A program made the position numbers and the translations under genes. This document shows, in pieces, positions 1 to 10,144 of a stretch of 38,082 nt of DNA. Source of the DNA: Candidatus Nanopelagicales bacterium (GTDB lineage Bacteria; Actinomycetota; Actinomycetes; S36-B12; CAIYMF01); NCBI GenBank assembly GCA_017882705.1, contig JADGOZ010000178.1, forward strand, positions 1 to 38,082. The letters run 5' to 3'. How positions within the stretch are numbered: the first letter of the stretch is position 1; each line of letters begins with the position of its first letter. A model generated the notes under the pieces. It was not told the DNA's origin. It made no database searches and saw only the letters and a list, made by a program, of their open reading frames with translations.

Positions 1-1633
<1,633 letters not shown>

Positions 1634-1650
1634 GGGGATCAGGGTATCGG

Positions 1651-1708
1651 GGGCACGGGTCCTGGCGACCGACCGGCGTCGGTCGCCAGGACCGCCCCCT
1701 CCGTGCCC
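1651..1708 (+). terminator. Composite perfect hairpin between the two PII genes
   Basis: Arms 1659-1673 and 1678-1692 pair perfectly over 15 bp around a CGGC loop. An outer 8-bp arm (1651-1658 with 1701-1708) extends the stem, with an 8-nt bulge on the 3' side. There is no T-run, as is usual for strong actinobacterial terminators. It starts 18 bases after the first glnK stop, so it probably ends or attenuates the amtB-glnK transcript before the second PII gene. Confidence 0.8.
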
Positions 1709-1766
1709 TCGGCACCGGGCCTCGACGGCTGCGTCGATGCCCGCCCCGTGGCACAGTCCGGTGTGA

Positions 1767-2141
<375 letters not shown>

Positions 2142-2194
2142 GGACCCCGGCCGCGCCCCCCGCGAACGACGCGACGACACGAGAGGAGCCACGG

Positions 2195-4600
2195 GTGCGG
2201 ATCACGGCGGACGAGGCCACGAGCACCTACGCCGGTGCGCGCGCCGAGCTCCTCGCCCGACCGGGCGCTCCCGGCGCCGCGCGACGCCGTGCGCTGACGG
2301 CTCTCACCGACGACTGGCTGCACGCGCTCTACGTCGCGTCGGGCGCGGGCGAGATCGGCGCCGCCCTGGTCGCGGTCGGCGGCTACGGCCGCGGCGACCT
2401 CGCCCCCGGCAGCGACCTCGACCTGCTGCTGCTCCATCCCGTCAATGCCGACCCGGCCGACGTCACCGTCGTGGCCGACCGGCTCTGGTATCCCGTCTGG
2501 GACGCGGGCCTCAAGCTCGACCACTCGGTCCGCGCGCCGGCGGAGGCCCGACGTCTCGCGGCACAGGACATCAAGGTCGTGCTCGGCCTGCTCGACGCCC
2601 GCACCGTCGTCGGCGACGACGCCCTGACCAAGCAGGTCCGCGAGTCGGTCCTCGGCGACTGGCGGGCGCTGGCCCCGCGGCGCCTCGACGAGCTGCGGCT
2701 CGGCGTCGAGGAGCGCACCGTGCGCTCCGGCGAGCTCGCGCACCTGCTCGAGCCCGACCTCAAGGACAGCTACGGCGGCCTCCGCGACCTCGTGTCCCTG
2801 CGCGCCATCGCGGCGTCGTGGGTGACCGACGCTCCTGTCGCGAGCCTCGCGGTGCACCGCGACCTGCTGCTCGACGTACGAGACGCCCTGCACCTCGTGA
2901 CCGGCCGCGCGAGCGACCGGCTGCTGCACCAGGAGCAGGTCCCGGTCGCCTTGCGGCTCGAGCTCGGCAGCGACGACCCGGGCGACCTGCTGCTGCGCTC
3001 GGTCTCGGGGGCAGGTCGTGCCGTCGCCTACGCCGCCGACACCACGTGGCACCGTGTGGAGCGCCTCACCCGACGGACCGGTGTGCGCAACGGGATCGCG
3101 GGTGCGGCACGCAAGCTGCGCAGCGGCGGCGGCGCGCGTGGCGAGCGGGCGCCGCTGGCCGACGGCGTGGTGGTCCAGGACGGTGAGGCCGTCCTCGCCG
3201 CGGAGGCCCGCCCGGAGCGCGACCCCGTCCTGGTCCTGCGAGCTGCAGCGGCGGCGGCGCAGGCCGGGCTGCGGCTCGCGCCGCACGCCGTGGAGCGGCT
3301 CGCCCGCGACTCCGCGGAGCTGCCGGTGCCGTGGCCGGCACCGGCCCTCGACGCCCTCGTCTCCCTGCTCGGCGCCGGTCGCCCCGCGATCCCGGTGTGG
3401 GAGGCGCTCGACCAGTCCGACCTGTGGAGCCGGCTCATCCCGGAGTGGTCGGCCGTGCGCAGCGCGCCGCAGCACAACCCCGTGCACCGCTACACCGTCG
3501 ACCGCCACCTGGTCGAGGCGGCCGTCCAGGCGTCGGCCTCCACCCGTCGCGTCGCACGGCCCGACCTGCTGCTCGTCGGAGCGCTGCTCCACGACATCGG
3601 CAAGGGCCGTCCCGGCGACCACACCGACAACGGCGTCCTGATCGTGCAGTCCCTCGCACCGCGTCTCGGATTCGACCCCGACGACACCGACACCCTGGTG
3701 GCCCTCGTCCAGCACCACCTGCTGCTGCCGGAGACCGCGACCCGTCGTGACCTCGACGACCCCGCGACGGTGGCCGGAGTCGCGGCCGCCGTCGGCGACC
3801 AGGACACGCTCGACCTGCTGCACGCGCTGACCGAGGCCGACGCCGCCGCGACCGGGCCGGCGGCCTGGAGCGACTGGAAGAAGAGCCTGATCGACGAGCT
3901 CGTGTCCCGCACGCGCGGGGTGCTGGCCGGCAGGCCACGGCTCGAGGACCCGCGGACGACGGCTGCCCAGCACCGGCTGGCCGAGGCCGTCCGCGCGAGC
4001 ACAGCCGACGGCGTCGCGGTCCTCCTCGACGAGGAGGTCGCTCCCGGCATCGCGACCGTGACGGTGGCGGCGCCCGACCGCACCGGGCTGATGGCCACCG
4101 TGGCGGGCGTGCTGTCGCTGCACCGCCTCCAGGTCCGAGGCGCCCAGGTCGACACCGTGACGGCCCCGGACGGGTCGCGACGCGCCGTGCAGGTCTGGAC
4201 CGTGACCCCGGCGTACGGCGACCCTCCGCCCGTGGACCGCCTGCGCGAGGACATCACGCGCGCGCTCGCCCACACCCTCGACGTCGCAGCGAGGCTCGAC
4301 GCCCGCGAGCAGGCCTACCCGGCGCCGCAGGGCACGGCGGCGCCGCGCGTGGCCATCGTGCCGGGCGCCAGCGAGCGCGCGACGGTCCTCGAGGTCCGTG
4401 CCCACGACGCCTCGGCGCTGCTGCACCGCATCACCCGGGCCATCGCGGCGGCCGACGTGACCATCACGGCCGCGCGGGTCGCCACGCTCGGCTCCGAGGT
4501 CGTCGACGTCTTCTACCTCGTCGACCGCGACGGAGCCCCCCTCACCGACGGCCGCGCCGCCACCGTCAGCGTCACCGTCCTCGGCGCCCTCGGCGGCTGA
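2195..4600 (+). CDS. glnD: PII uridylyl/adenylyltransferase GlnD
   Basis: Bifunctional enzyme that modifies and de-modifies PII at Tyr51 according to nitrogen status. The GTG at 2195 is chosen because a ribosome site (GAGAGGAG) lies just upstream and the family N-terminus follows; the protein is 801 residues. The nucleotidyltransferase motif GGYGRGDLAPGSDLDLL begins at residue 62, with the DLD metal ligands. The HD phosphohydrolase motif LLHDIGKG contains His466-Asp467. Two C-terminal ACT domains follow: VTVAAPDRTGLMATVAGV near residue 620, and a second near residue 730 containing VRAHDASALLHRITRA. ACT domains bind glutamine in this family. In actinobacteria the transferred group is AMP rather than UMP. 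Standing directly after two PII genes, it presumably acts on both. Confidence 0.95.
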   Translation: MRITADEATSTYAGARAELLARPGAPGAARRRALTALTDDWLHALYVASGAGEIGAALVAVGGYGRGDLAPGSDLDLLLLHPVNADPADVTVVADRLWYPVWDAGLKLDHSVRAPAEARRLAAQDIKVVLGLLDARTVVGDDALTKQVRESVLGDWRALAPRRLDELRLGVEERTVRSGELAHLLEPDLKDSYGGLRDLVSLRAIAASWVTDAPVASLAVHRDLLLDVRDALHLVTGRASDRLLHQEQVPVALRLELGSDDPGDLLLRSVSGAGRAVAYAADTTWHRVERLTRRTGVRNGIAGAARKLRSGGGARGERAPLADGVVVQDGEAVLAAEARPERDPVLVLRAAAAAAQAGLRLAPHAVERLARDSAELPVPWPAPALDALVSLLGAGRPAIPVWEALDQSDLWSRLIPEWSAVRSAPQHNPVHRYTVDRHLVEAAVQASASTRRVARPDLLLVGALLHDIGKGRPGDHTDNGVLIVQSLAPRLGFDPDDTDTLVALVQHHLLLPETATRRDLDDPATVAGVAAAVGDQDTLDLLHALTEADAAATGPAAWSDWKKSLIDELVSRTRGVLAGRPRLEDPRTTAAQHRLAEAVRASTADGVAVLLDEEVAPGIATVTVAAPDRTGLMATVAGVLSLHRLQVRGAQVDTVTAPDGSRRAVQVWTVTPAYGDPPPVDRLREDITRALAHTLDVAARLDAREQAYPAPQGTAAPRVAIVPGASERATVLEVRAHDASALLHRITRAIAAADVTITAARVATLGSEVVDVFYLVDRDGAPLTDGRAATVSVTVLGALGG

Positions 4601-4603
4601 CCC

Positions 4604-4633
4604 CGACGTTGGCGACCAAGGACGCCTACGTCG
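4604..4633 (+). terminator. Hairpin just after glnD
   Basis: A 6-bp outer arm (CGACGT / ACGTCG), one T-T mismatch and a 4-bp inner arm (GGCG / CGCC) surround an 8-nt loop, starting 3 bases after the glnD stop. Its position fits a terminator, but the stem is modest and has no T-run. Confidence 0.45.
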
Positions 4634-4780
4634 CATAGAGAGCAACTAACTCCGCCTTCATCGCGCCGCACCGTCCCCGGCCGCCCGGCGGCACCAGGGT
4701 CCGAGCGGCCCCGGTTACCCTGGAGCCCTCCGGACCTGACCGGCGCACCTGACGCACCACCCTCGACCGACGGGACGACG

Positions 4781-6355
4781 TTGTTCACCTCCCTCTCCGA
4801 CCGCCTGGCCGCCACGTTCAAGAACCTGCGCGGCAAGGGACGCCTCTCCGAGGCCGACGTCGACGCCACCGTCAAGGAGATCCGTACGGCGCTGCTCGAG
4901 GCCGACGTCGCGCTGCCGGTCGTTCGTGAGTTCACGGCTCGCGTGCGCGAGCGGGCTCTCGGCGAGGAGGTCAGCAAGGCGCTGAACCCCGCGCAGCAGG
5001 TCGTGAAGATCGTCCACGAGGAGCTCGTCGGCATCCTCGGCGGCGAGACCCGTCGCCTGCGGCTGGCCAAGACGCCACCGACCGTCATCCTCCTCGCAGG
5101 CCTCCAGGGCGCCGGCAAGACCACCCTGGCCGGCAAGCTCGCGCGTCACCTCAAGGACGGGGGCCACACACCCCTTCTCGTCGCGGCCGACCTCCAGCGC
5201 CCCAACGCCGTCGACCAGCTGAGCGTCGTCGCCGAGCGCGCCGGCGTCGCGGTCCATGCGCCCGAGCCGGGCAACGGCGTCGGAGACCCGGTCGCCGTGG
5301 CGAGGTCCGGCGTCGAGCTCGCCCGCACCAGGCTCTACGACGTCGTCATCGTCGACACCGCGGGCCGACTCGCGATCGACGCCGAGCTGATGGACCAGCT
5401 CAAGCGGGTGCGCGACGCCGTGCAGCCCGACGAGACCCTCCTCGTCGTCGACGCCATGATCGGCCAGGACGCCGTCCAGACCGCCGTCGCCTTCGACGAG
5501 GCCGTCGGCATCGACGGCGTCGTGCTCTCCAAGCTCGACGGCGACGCCCGAGGCGGTGCGGCCCTGTCGGTCGTCACGGTCACGGGCAAGCCGATCCTGT
5601 TCGCGTCGGTGGGCGAGAAGGTCACCGACCTCGAGACCTTCCACCCGGACCGGATGGCCTCGCGCATCCTCGACATGGGTGACGTCCTCACCCTCATCGA
5701 GACCGCCGAGAAGGCCTTCGACGCCGAGCAGGCCGAGCGGATGGCCGGCAAGCTCGCGAAGGGCGACGACTTCACCCTCGAGGACTTCCTCGAGCAGATG
5801 ATGAGCCTCAAGAAGATGGGCTCGCTCACCAAGCTGCTCGGGATGCTCCCGGGCATGGGGGAGATGAAGGCCCAGCTCGACTCCCTCGACGACCGCGAGC
5901 TCGACCGGGTCGCCGCCATCATCCGCTCGATGACGCCGGCCGAGCGTGCCGACCACACCCTGCTCAACGGCTCGCGCCGCGCCCGCATCGCCCGCGGCGC
6001 CGGTGTGGAGGTGTCCGCGGTCAACCAGCTCGTCGACCGCTTCGTCGACGCCCAGAAGATGATGAAGCAGATGCGAGGCGGGGGCGGGATGCCCGGCATG
6101 CCGGGGATGCCCGGGATGGGCGGCGGCAAGCGGGCCAAGGCCAAGCAGAAGCCGCAGGCGAAGTCCGCGAAGGGCGCCAAGCGCAGCGGCAACCCCGCCA
6201 AGCGCGCCGCCGAGCCCACCGCCCCCGCGGTCGGCGCGGGCGCAGGATCGGGCCTCCCCGACCTCAGCGCCTTCGGCGCGGGCGGACTCGACCCCGCCGA
6301 GCTCGAGAAGCAGCTCGGCCAGCTCCCCCCGGAGTTCAAGGGCCTGCTCGGCTGA
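4781..6355 (+). CDS. ffh: Signal recognition particle GTPase Ffh
   Basis: Protein subunit of the signal recognition particle, which binds signal sequences on ribosomes and delivers them to FtsY at the membrane. The start is TTG at 4781, supported by the conserved family start (FTSLSDRLAATFKNLRGKG); no better upstream start exists. The protein is 524 residues. The N domain is followed by the G domain with P-loop GLQGAGKTT at residues 107-115, VIVDTAGRLA (G3) and SKLDGDARGG (G4/G5). The methionine-rich M domain (KKMGSLTKLLGMLPGMGE, SMTPAERADHTLLNGSRRAR) has a GMPGMPGMPGM run, then a Lys/Ala-rich tail longer than in E. coli, as is common in actinobacteria. Confidence 0.95.
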   Translation: MFTSLSDRLAATFKNLRGKGRLSEADVDATVKEIRTALLEADVALPVVREFTARVRERALGEEVSKALNPAQQVVKIVHEELVGILGGETRRLRLAKTPPTVILLAGLQGAGKTTLAGKLARHLKDGGHTPLLVAADLQRPNAVDQLSVVAERAGVAVHAPEPGNGVGDPVAVARSGVELARTRLYDVVIVDTAGRLAIDAELMDQLKRVRDAVQPDETLLVVDAMIGQDAVQTAVAFDEAVGIDGVVLSKLDGDARGGAALSVVTVTGKPILFASVGEKVTDLETFHPDRMASRILDMGDVLTLIETAEKAFDAEQAERMAGKLAKGDDFTLEDFLEQMMSLKKMGSLTKLLGMLPGMGEMKAQLDSLDDRELDRVAAIIRSMTPAERADHTLLNGSRRARIARGAGVEVSAVNQLVDRFVDAQKMMKQMRGGGGMPGMPGMPGMGGGKRAKAKQKPQAKSAKGAKRSGNPAKRAAEPTAPAVGAGAGSGLPDLSAFGAGGLDPAELEKQLGQLPPEFKGLLG

Positions 6356-6422
6356 GTTCTCTGCGCCTTCCAGCGGCCACCCGTCGGGTGTCCGCGTCGG
6401 CGCCCGCCTCCGGCTCCGGGCA

Positions 6423-6447
6423 GGTCGCGTCGCTGCGCTCCGCGACC
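6423..6447 (+). terminator. Possible ffh terminator hairpin
   Basis: A 7-bp stem, GGTCGCG (6423-6429) with CGCGACC (6441-6447), closes an 11-nt GC-rich loop, 67 bases after the ffh stop. It is the best stem in this part of the gap, but many short palindromes occur here and there is no T-run. Confidence 0.3.
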
Positions 6448-6552
6448 GACGGTCGCTCGCACCCCTGCGGGGGCGTTCCCGGCCATGGCACTCCGGCCTT
6501 CGGCGTAGAGCCTCGCGTGCCCCTGGTGCGTGCGGCGTGGATGCGCAGACCA

Positions 6553-6589
6553 GCACGCTTTTGGCGCTCCGGTCGCGCTCTGGCAGGAT
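6553..6589 (+). promoter_or_regulatory. rpsP promoter (ribosomal-type box)
   Basis: GCACG (6553-6557) is followed by exactly 26 nt and then -10 CAGGAT (6584-6589). TTGGCG (6561-6566) sits 17 nt before the -10 and is a good -35. The same GCACG-N26-(T/C)AG layout precedes rplS and rpsB. Transcription would start near 6596, giving a leader of about 125 nt. Confidence 0.6.
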
Positions 6590-6720
6590 GTGGGGGTTGA
6601 TCCCGACGCCTCGGCGGACCATTCACCGACCGGCGCGATCGGAAATCCAGGGATACGCACGTCGACGGCGCCGCCGTCGTTCGGGCGGTCCCATCACTGA
6701 TGTCAGGAGACAACGGCCCC

Positions 6721-7239
6721 GTGGCTGTCAAGATCAAGCTCAAGCGCATGGGCAAGATGCGCAACGCCCAGTACCGCATCGTCGTCGCCGACGCCCGCAC
6801 CAAGCGTGACGGTCGTGCGATCGAGGAGATCGGCCTCTACCAGCCCAAGGAGGAGCCGAGCCTCATCAAGATCGACTCCGAGCGGGCGCTGTACTGGCTC
6901 GGCGTCGGCGCCCAGCCGACGGACGCGGTTGCGGTCCTGCTGAAGATCACCGGCGACTGGCAGAAGTTCAAGGGCCTGCCGGGCCAGGAGGGCACGCTGC
7001 GCGTGGCCGAGGCCAAGGCCGACAAGAAGTCGATCTTCGAAGCCGCCGCCCTCGACGCCGCGAACGAGCCGGCGAGGGACGCGACGACCCCGAGGAAGAA
7101 GGCCGCCGCCAAGCCCGTCGCCGAGGAGGCCCCGGCCGCCGAGGCCGCTGCCGAGGTCGTCGCCGAGGAGGCTCCCGTCGCCGAGGTCGTCGTCGAGGAG
7201 GCCCCGGTCGCCGAGGCCGCCGAGAGCACCGAGGCCTGA
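6721..7239 (+). CDS. rpsP: 30S ribosomal protein S16
   Basis: Small-subunit ribosomal protein S16. The start is GTG at 6721, giving the family N-terminus [25 protein letters not shown] (6705-6709) lies 11 nt before it. An ATG at 6700 would add seven unconserved residues. The first 80 or so residues are the S16 fold ([36 protein letters not shown]). After it comes a tail of about 60 residues made of near-repeats of [16 protein letters not shown], typical of actinobacterial S16 but of unknown role. It heads the run rpsP-KH-rimM-trmD, with intergenic gaps of 1-5 bases. Confidence 0.95.
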   Translation: MAVKIKLKRMGKMRNAQYRIVVADARTKRDGRAIEEIGLYQPKEEPSLIKIDSERALYWLGVGAQPTDAVAVLLKITGDWQKFKGLPGQEGTLRVAEAKADKKSIFEAAALDAANEPARDATTPRKKAAAKPVAEEAPAAEAAAEVVAEEAPVAEVVVEEAPVAEAAESTEA

Positions 7240-7240
7240 G

Positions 7241-7486
7241 GTGCTCGAGGAGGCTCTCGAGCACCTGGTCAAGGGCATCGTCGACAACCCCGACGACGTC
7301 GAGGTCCGCGAGCGCAACAACCGCCGTGGTCCGGGTCGCACCCTCGAGGTCCGGGTCCACCCGGACGACATGGGTCGCGTCATCGGCAAGGCCGGTCGTA
7401 CGGCGACCGCGCTGCGCACCGTCCTGACCGCCCTCTCGGGCGGCAAGGGCGTGCGCGTGGACTTCCTCGACCTCGGAGAGCGCTGA
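7241..7486 (+). CDS. khpA: KH-domain RNA-binding protein (KhpA/YlqC family)
   Basis: An 81-residue single KH-domain protein of the family found between rpsP and rimM in Gram-positive bacteria. The GxxG RNA-binding loop is visible as RVIGKAGRTATALR near residues 46-59. The start is GTG, one base after the rpsP stop, so it is surely cotranslated. In streptococci and lactobacilli the homologue partners with KhpB and affects cell division and small-RNA binding; its role in actinobacteria is less clear. Confidence 0.9.
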   Translation: MLEEALEHLVKGIVDNPDDVEVRERNNRRGPGRTLEVRVHPDDMGRVIGKAGRTATALRTVLTALSGGKGVRVDFLDLGER

Positions 7487-7491
7487 CCTTC

Positions 7492-8052
7492 GTGCAGGTC
7501 GTGGTCGGACGTATCGGCCGCCCCCACGGGATCCGTGGTGAGGTGACCGTCGAGGTGCGCACCGACTCGCCCGACGTCCGCTTCGCGACCGGATCGGTCC
7601 TCACGACCGATCCGGCGCGGCTCGGACCGATCACCGTCGCAGCCGCCCGCTGGCACAGCGGGCGGCTGCTGCTGTCCGTCGAGGGCGTGCACGACCGCAC
7701 CGGCGCCGAGGGGCTGCGCGGAGCGGTCCTGTCGGCGGAGGTCGACGACGGTGACATCCCCGAGGACCCCGAGGAGTTCTACGACCACCAGCTGCGCGGC
7801 CTCACCGTCGTCGCCGTGGAGACCTCCGACGTGATCGGTGTGGTCGACGACGTCGTCCACCTGCCGGGCCAGGACCTGCTCTCGGTGAAGCGCGAGGGCG
7901 GCCGCGAGGTCCTCGTGCCGTTCGTCGCCGAGATCGTCACCGACATCGACGTCGACGCCGGTCGCATCACGGTCGACCTCCCGTCCGGCCTGCTCAACCT
8001 CGACGAGCTCGACGACGTCGAGGAGGCCGGCGAGTCGGCCGAGGAGGACTGA
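7492..8052 (+). CDS. rimM: 16S rRNA processing protein RimM
   Basis: Assembly factor that binds S19 and helps mature the 30S head. The protein is 186 residues from a GTG five bases after the KH gene. The N-terminal RimM domain begins [22 protein letters not shown]. The C-terminal PRC-barrel covers roughly residues 95-170 ([31 protein letters not shown]). An acidic C-terminal tail ([17 protein letters not shown]) ends the protein. Gene order rpsP-khp-rimM-trmD-rplS is the conserved translation cluster. Confidence 0.95.
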   Translation: MQVVVGRIGRPHGIRGEVTVEVRTDSPDVRFATGSVLTTDPARLGPITVAAARWHSGRLLLSVEGVHDRTGAEGLRGAVLSAEVDDGDIPEDPEEFYDHQLRGLTVVAVETSDVIGVVDDVVHLPGQDLLSVKREGGREVLVPFVAEIVTDIDVDAGRITVDLPSGLLNLDELDDVEEAGESAEED

Positions 8053-8057
8053 GCGCC

Positions 8058-8759
8058 GTGCGCATCGACATCGTCTCCATCTTCCCGGACTACCTCGCGC
8101 CGCTGCGGCTCTCGCTGGTCGGCAAGGCGGTCGAGTCCGGCAGGCTCGACCTGCGGGTCCGCGACCTGCGCGAGCACACCCACGACCGGCACCGCACGGT
8201 CGACGACACGCCCTACGGCGGCGGCCCGGGCATGGTCATGCGGCCCGAGCCCTGGGGCGAGGCGCTCGACGACATCCTCGCGTCCGACGCCGAGCGCACC
8301 CCGCGCCTGGTGATCCCGACCCCGAGCGGACGCCGCTTCACCCAGGACGTCGCCCACGAGTACGCCGAGGACGACTGGCTCGTCTTCGCCTGCGGTCGCT
8401 ACGAGGGCATCGACTCCCGCGTCGCCGAGCACTACGCCGCGAGCACGCGTGTCGACGAGGTGAGCGTGGGCGACTACGTCCTCGCCGGCGGCGAGGCGGC
8501 CGTGCTCGTGATGGTCGAGGCCACCGCGCGGCTGCTCCCCGGCGTGCTGGGCAACCCGACCAGCGTGGTCGACGACTCCTTCGCGCCCGGCGAGATGTCG
8601 GCTCTGCTCGAGGGCCCGGTCTTCACCAAGCCCCCGGTCTGGCGCGAGCTCGCCGTGCCCGAGGTCCTGCTCTCGGGCGACCACGGGAAGATCGCCGCCT
8701 GGCGCCGCGAACAGGCCCGCGAGCGTACGGCGGAGCGCCGTCCCGACCTGCTGGGGTAG
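8058..8759 (+). CDS. trmD: tRNA (guanine-N1)-methyltransferase TrmD
   Basis: Methylates G37 of tRNAs next to the anticodon using S-adenosylmethionine, preventing +1 frameshifting. It has 233 residues from a GTG five bases after rimM. The start [16 protein letters not shown] is typical. The trefoil-knot SPOUT motifs are all present: [35 protein letters not shown] and [13 protein letters not shown]. The C-terminal domain is normal in length. Confidence 0.95.
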   Translation: MRIDIVSIFPDYLAPLRLSLVGKAVESGRLDLRVRDLREHTHDRHRTVDDTPYGGGPGMVMRPEPWGEALDDILASDAERTPRLVIPTPSGRRFTQDVAHEYAEDDWLVFACGRYEGIDSRVAEHYAASTRVDEVSVGDYVLAGGEAAVLVMVEATARLLPGVLGNPTSVVDDSFAPGEMSALLEGPVFTKPPVWRELAVPEVLLSGDHGKIAAWRREQARERTAERRPDLLG

Positions 8760-8771
8760 GCCCTCGCCGGA

Positions 8772-8808
8772 GCACGATTTCGGCTCCGCCGGGCATCCGT
8801 GGCAGACT
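8772..8808 (+). promoter_or_regulatory. rplS promoter (ribosomal-type box)
   Basis: CCGGAGCACGATTTCGG, with its GCACG at 8772-8776, is followed by a -10 CAGACT at 8803-8808, exactly 26 nt after GCACG. The same 17-mer and the same spacing occur before rpsB. A leader of about 115 nt would follow. Here alone the box also forms a 6-bp hairpin (CGGAGC / GCTCCG, 8768-8788), which might double as a trmD terminator. Confidence 0.6.
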
Positions 8809-8929
8809 TGCCGGGTTCGCTCCGCTCGCCCTGCCACAGGGGGGACGCGGTGACACCGTCCTCCGGACGGCGAGCACCACCATCAGCACCTGATCCACGA
8901 CCGGCCTGTGGCGTTCGTGAGGAGTTCAC

Positions 8930-9289
8930 ATGAACACGCTCGACTTCGTCGACGCAGCGTCGCTCAAGAGCGACATCCCCAGCTTCCGACCCGGTGACAC
9001 CGTCAAGGTCCACGTCAAGGTCGTCGAGGGCAACCGCTCCCGCATCCAGGTCTTCCAGGGCGTCGTCATCCGTCGCCAGGGCGGCGGCGTGCGCGAGACG
9101 TTCACCGTCCGCAAGGTCAGCTTCGGCGTCGGCGTGGAGCGCACCTTCCCGGTGCACACCCCCATCGTCGAGAAGATCGAGCTCGTGAGCCGCGGCGACG
9201 TCCGCCGCGCCAAGCTCTACTACCTGCGCGACCTGCGCGGCAAGAAGGCGAAGATCAAGGAGAAGCGCGACAACGCGCCCAAGGCCTGA
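8930..9289 (+). CDS. rplS: 50S ribosomal protein L19
   Basis: Large-subunit protein at the 30S-50S interface. It has 119 residues; the start is ATG with AGGAG (8920-8924) at good spacing. Diagnostic segments are [60 protein letters not shown] and [13 protein letters not shown]. It is set apart from trmD by 170 bases that hold its own promoter and leader, so it can be transcribed separately from the rpsP-trmD run. Confidence 0.95.
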   Translation: MNTLDFVDAASLKSDIPSFRPGDTVKVHVKVVEGNRSRIQVFQGVVIRRQGGGVRETFTVRKVSFGVGVERTFPVHTPIVEKIELVSRGDVRRAKLYYLRDLRGKKAKIKEKRDNAPKA

Positions 9290-9309
9290 TCTCGCCCGTC
9301 CTCATGGCC

Positions 9310-9343
9310 GGCGCCCGGGAACCCGCGAGGGGGCCCGGGCGTT
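9310..9343 (+). terminator. rplS terminator hairpin
   Basis: CGCCCGGG (9312-9319) pairs with CCCGGGCG (9334-9341), extended by two G-T pairs. An inner 3-bp stem is capped by a GCGA tetraloop. TTCGGCTTT follows. It is 20 bases after the rplS stop and just before the lepB promoter. Confidence 0.65.
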
Positions 9344-9367
9344 CGGCTTTCGTGCCCCGCGTCCGGT

Positions 9368-9373
9368 TAGGCT
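9368..9373 (+). promoter_or_regulatory. -10 box TAGGCT ahead of lepB, possibly leaderless
   Basis: GGTTAGGCT places a -10 hexamer at 9368-9373, with the ATG only 9 nt further on. Transcription would then begin within about 3 nt of the ATG, and no ribosome site is visible. No clear -35 is present. Confidence 0.4.
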
Positions 9374-9382
9374 CGGCCCACC

Positions 9383-10144
9383 ATGACTGACCAGACGGAC
9401 GTCGCCGCGACGCTCCCGGACCCGGAGCGGCGGCAGCGGGCCGGTCGGGGCGCGCACGCCGCACCGGAGCCCGAGCGGTCCGGGTCGTTCTGGAAGGAGC
9501 TGCCGATCCTGCTGCTCGTCGCGTTCGGTCTCGCGTTCCTGGTGAAGACCTTCCTGGTCCAGGCGTTCTACATCCCGAGCGGCTCGATGCAGAACACCCT
9601 CGAGATCGGCGACCGCGTCCTGGTGAGCAAGGTGGTCTACCACCTGCGGCCGATCGAGCGCGGCGACGTCGTGGTCTTCAACGGCGTCGACTCGTTCACC
9701 CCAGAGGTCTCGATCGTCGAGCCGACCGATCCGGTCGGCAAGGTCACCGACTGGTTCGGCCGCACGTTCGGCTTCGCCCCCCCGAGCGAGCGCGACTTCG
9801 TCAAGCGCGTCATCGGCGTGGCCGGCGACCACGTCGTGTGCTGCGACGCCAAGGCGAGGATCACCGTCAACGGCGTAGCCCTCGACGAGACCGCCTACCT
9901 CTACCCGGGCAATGCACCGAGCTCCGAACCGTTCGACGTCCGCGTCCCCGAGGGCAAGCTCTGGGTGATGGGCGACCACCGTGCGGCGAGCAGCGACTCC
10001 CGCGCCCACCTCGGCGACCCCGGAGGCGGCTTCGTGCCCACCGACCGTGTCATCGGCCGTGCCTTCGCGGTCGTCTGGCCGTTCCAGCACGCCCAGGTGC
10101 TCGAGATCCCCGACACCGTCGCGGCCCTGACGGGCGGGTCGTGA
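9383..10144 (+). CDS. lepB: Type I signal peptidase (first of two)
   Basis: Membrane serine peptidase (family S26) that removes signal peptides from exported proteins. It has 253 residues. A charged cytoplasmic N-terminus of about 38 residues is followed by one membrane segment (residues 40-58). The catalytic Ser68 lies in IPSGSMQNTLEIGDRVLVSK and the general base Lys141 in DFVKRVIGVAGDH. The box E motif reads MGDHRAASSDSR, with His in place of the more common Asn. A CCDAK pair of cysteines is shared with the next gene. Its stop overlaps that gene's start (TGATG). Confidence 0.93.
   Translation: MTDQTDVAATLPDPERRQRAGRGAHAAPEPERSGSFWKELPILLLVAFGLAFLVKTFLVQAFYIPSGSMQNTLEIGDRVLVSKVVYHLRPIERGDVVVFNGVDSFTPEVSIVEPTDPVGKVTDWFGRTFGFAPPSERDFVKRVIGVAGDHVVCCDAKARITVNGVALDETAYLYPGNAPSSEPFDVRVPEGKLWVMGDHRAASSDSRAHLGDPGGGFVPTDRVIGRAFAVVWPFQHAQVLEIPDTVAALTGGS

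Larger units (their letters stand above)
6356..6720. other. 365-base intergenic region ffh-rpsP: palindromes and promoter, no gene
   Basis: I find no credible gene here. The first 200 bases are GC-rich and full of short palindromes. One is GGTCGCG/CGCGACC (6423-6447, 11-nt loop), a possible ffh terminator. Another is a small CCCC-TGC-GGGG hairpin near 6473. Part of it (around 6398-6425) resembles the sequence after rlmN (around 24618-24645). A promoter lies at 6553-6589, and the remaining 125 or so bases would be the rpsP leader. The 70-residue frame at 6388-6600 has no family resemblance and no ribosome site. Confidence 0.7.

Noticed and set aside
6388-6600. 70-codon plus-strand frame in the ffh-rpsP gap
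   Set aside because: No ribosome site and no recognisable fold; overlaps palindromic sequence and the rpsP promoter.
6700-6720. ATG at 6700 as rpsP start
   Set aside because: It adds seven unconserved residues and would include the AGGAG ribosome site within the coding region. GTG 6721 gives the standard S16 N-terminus.
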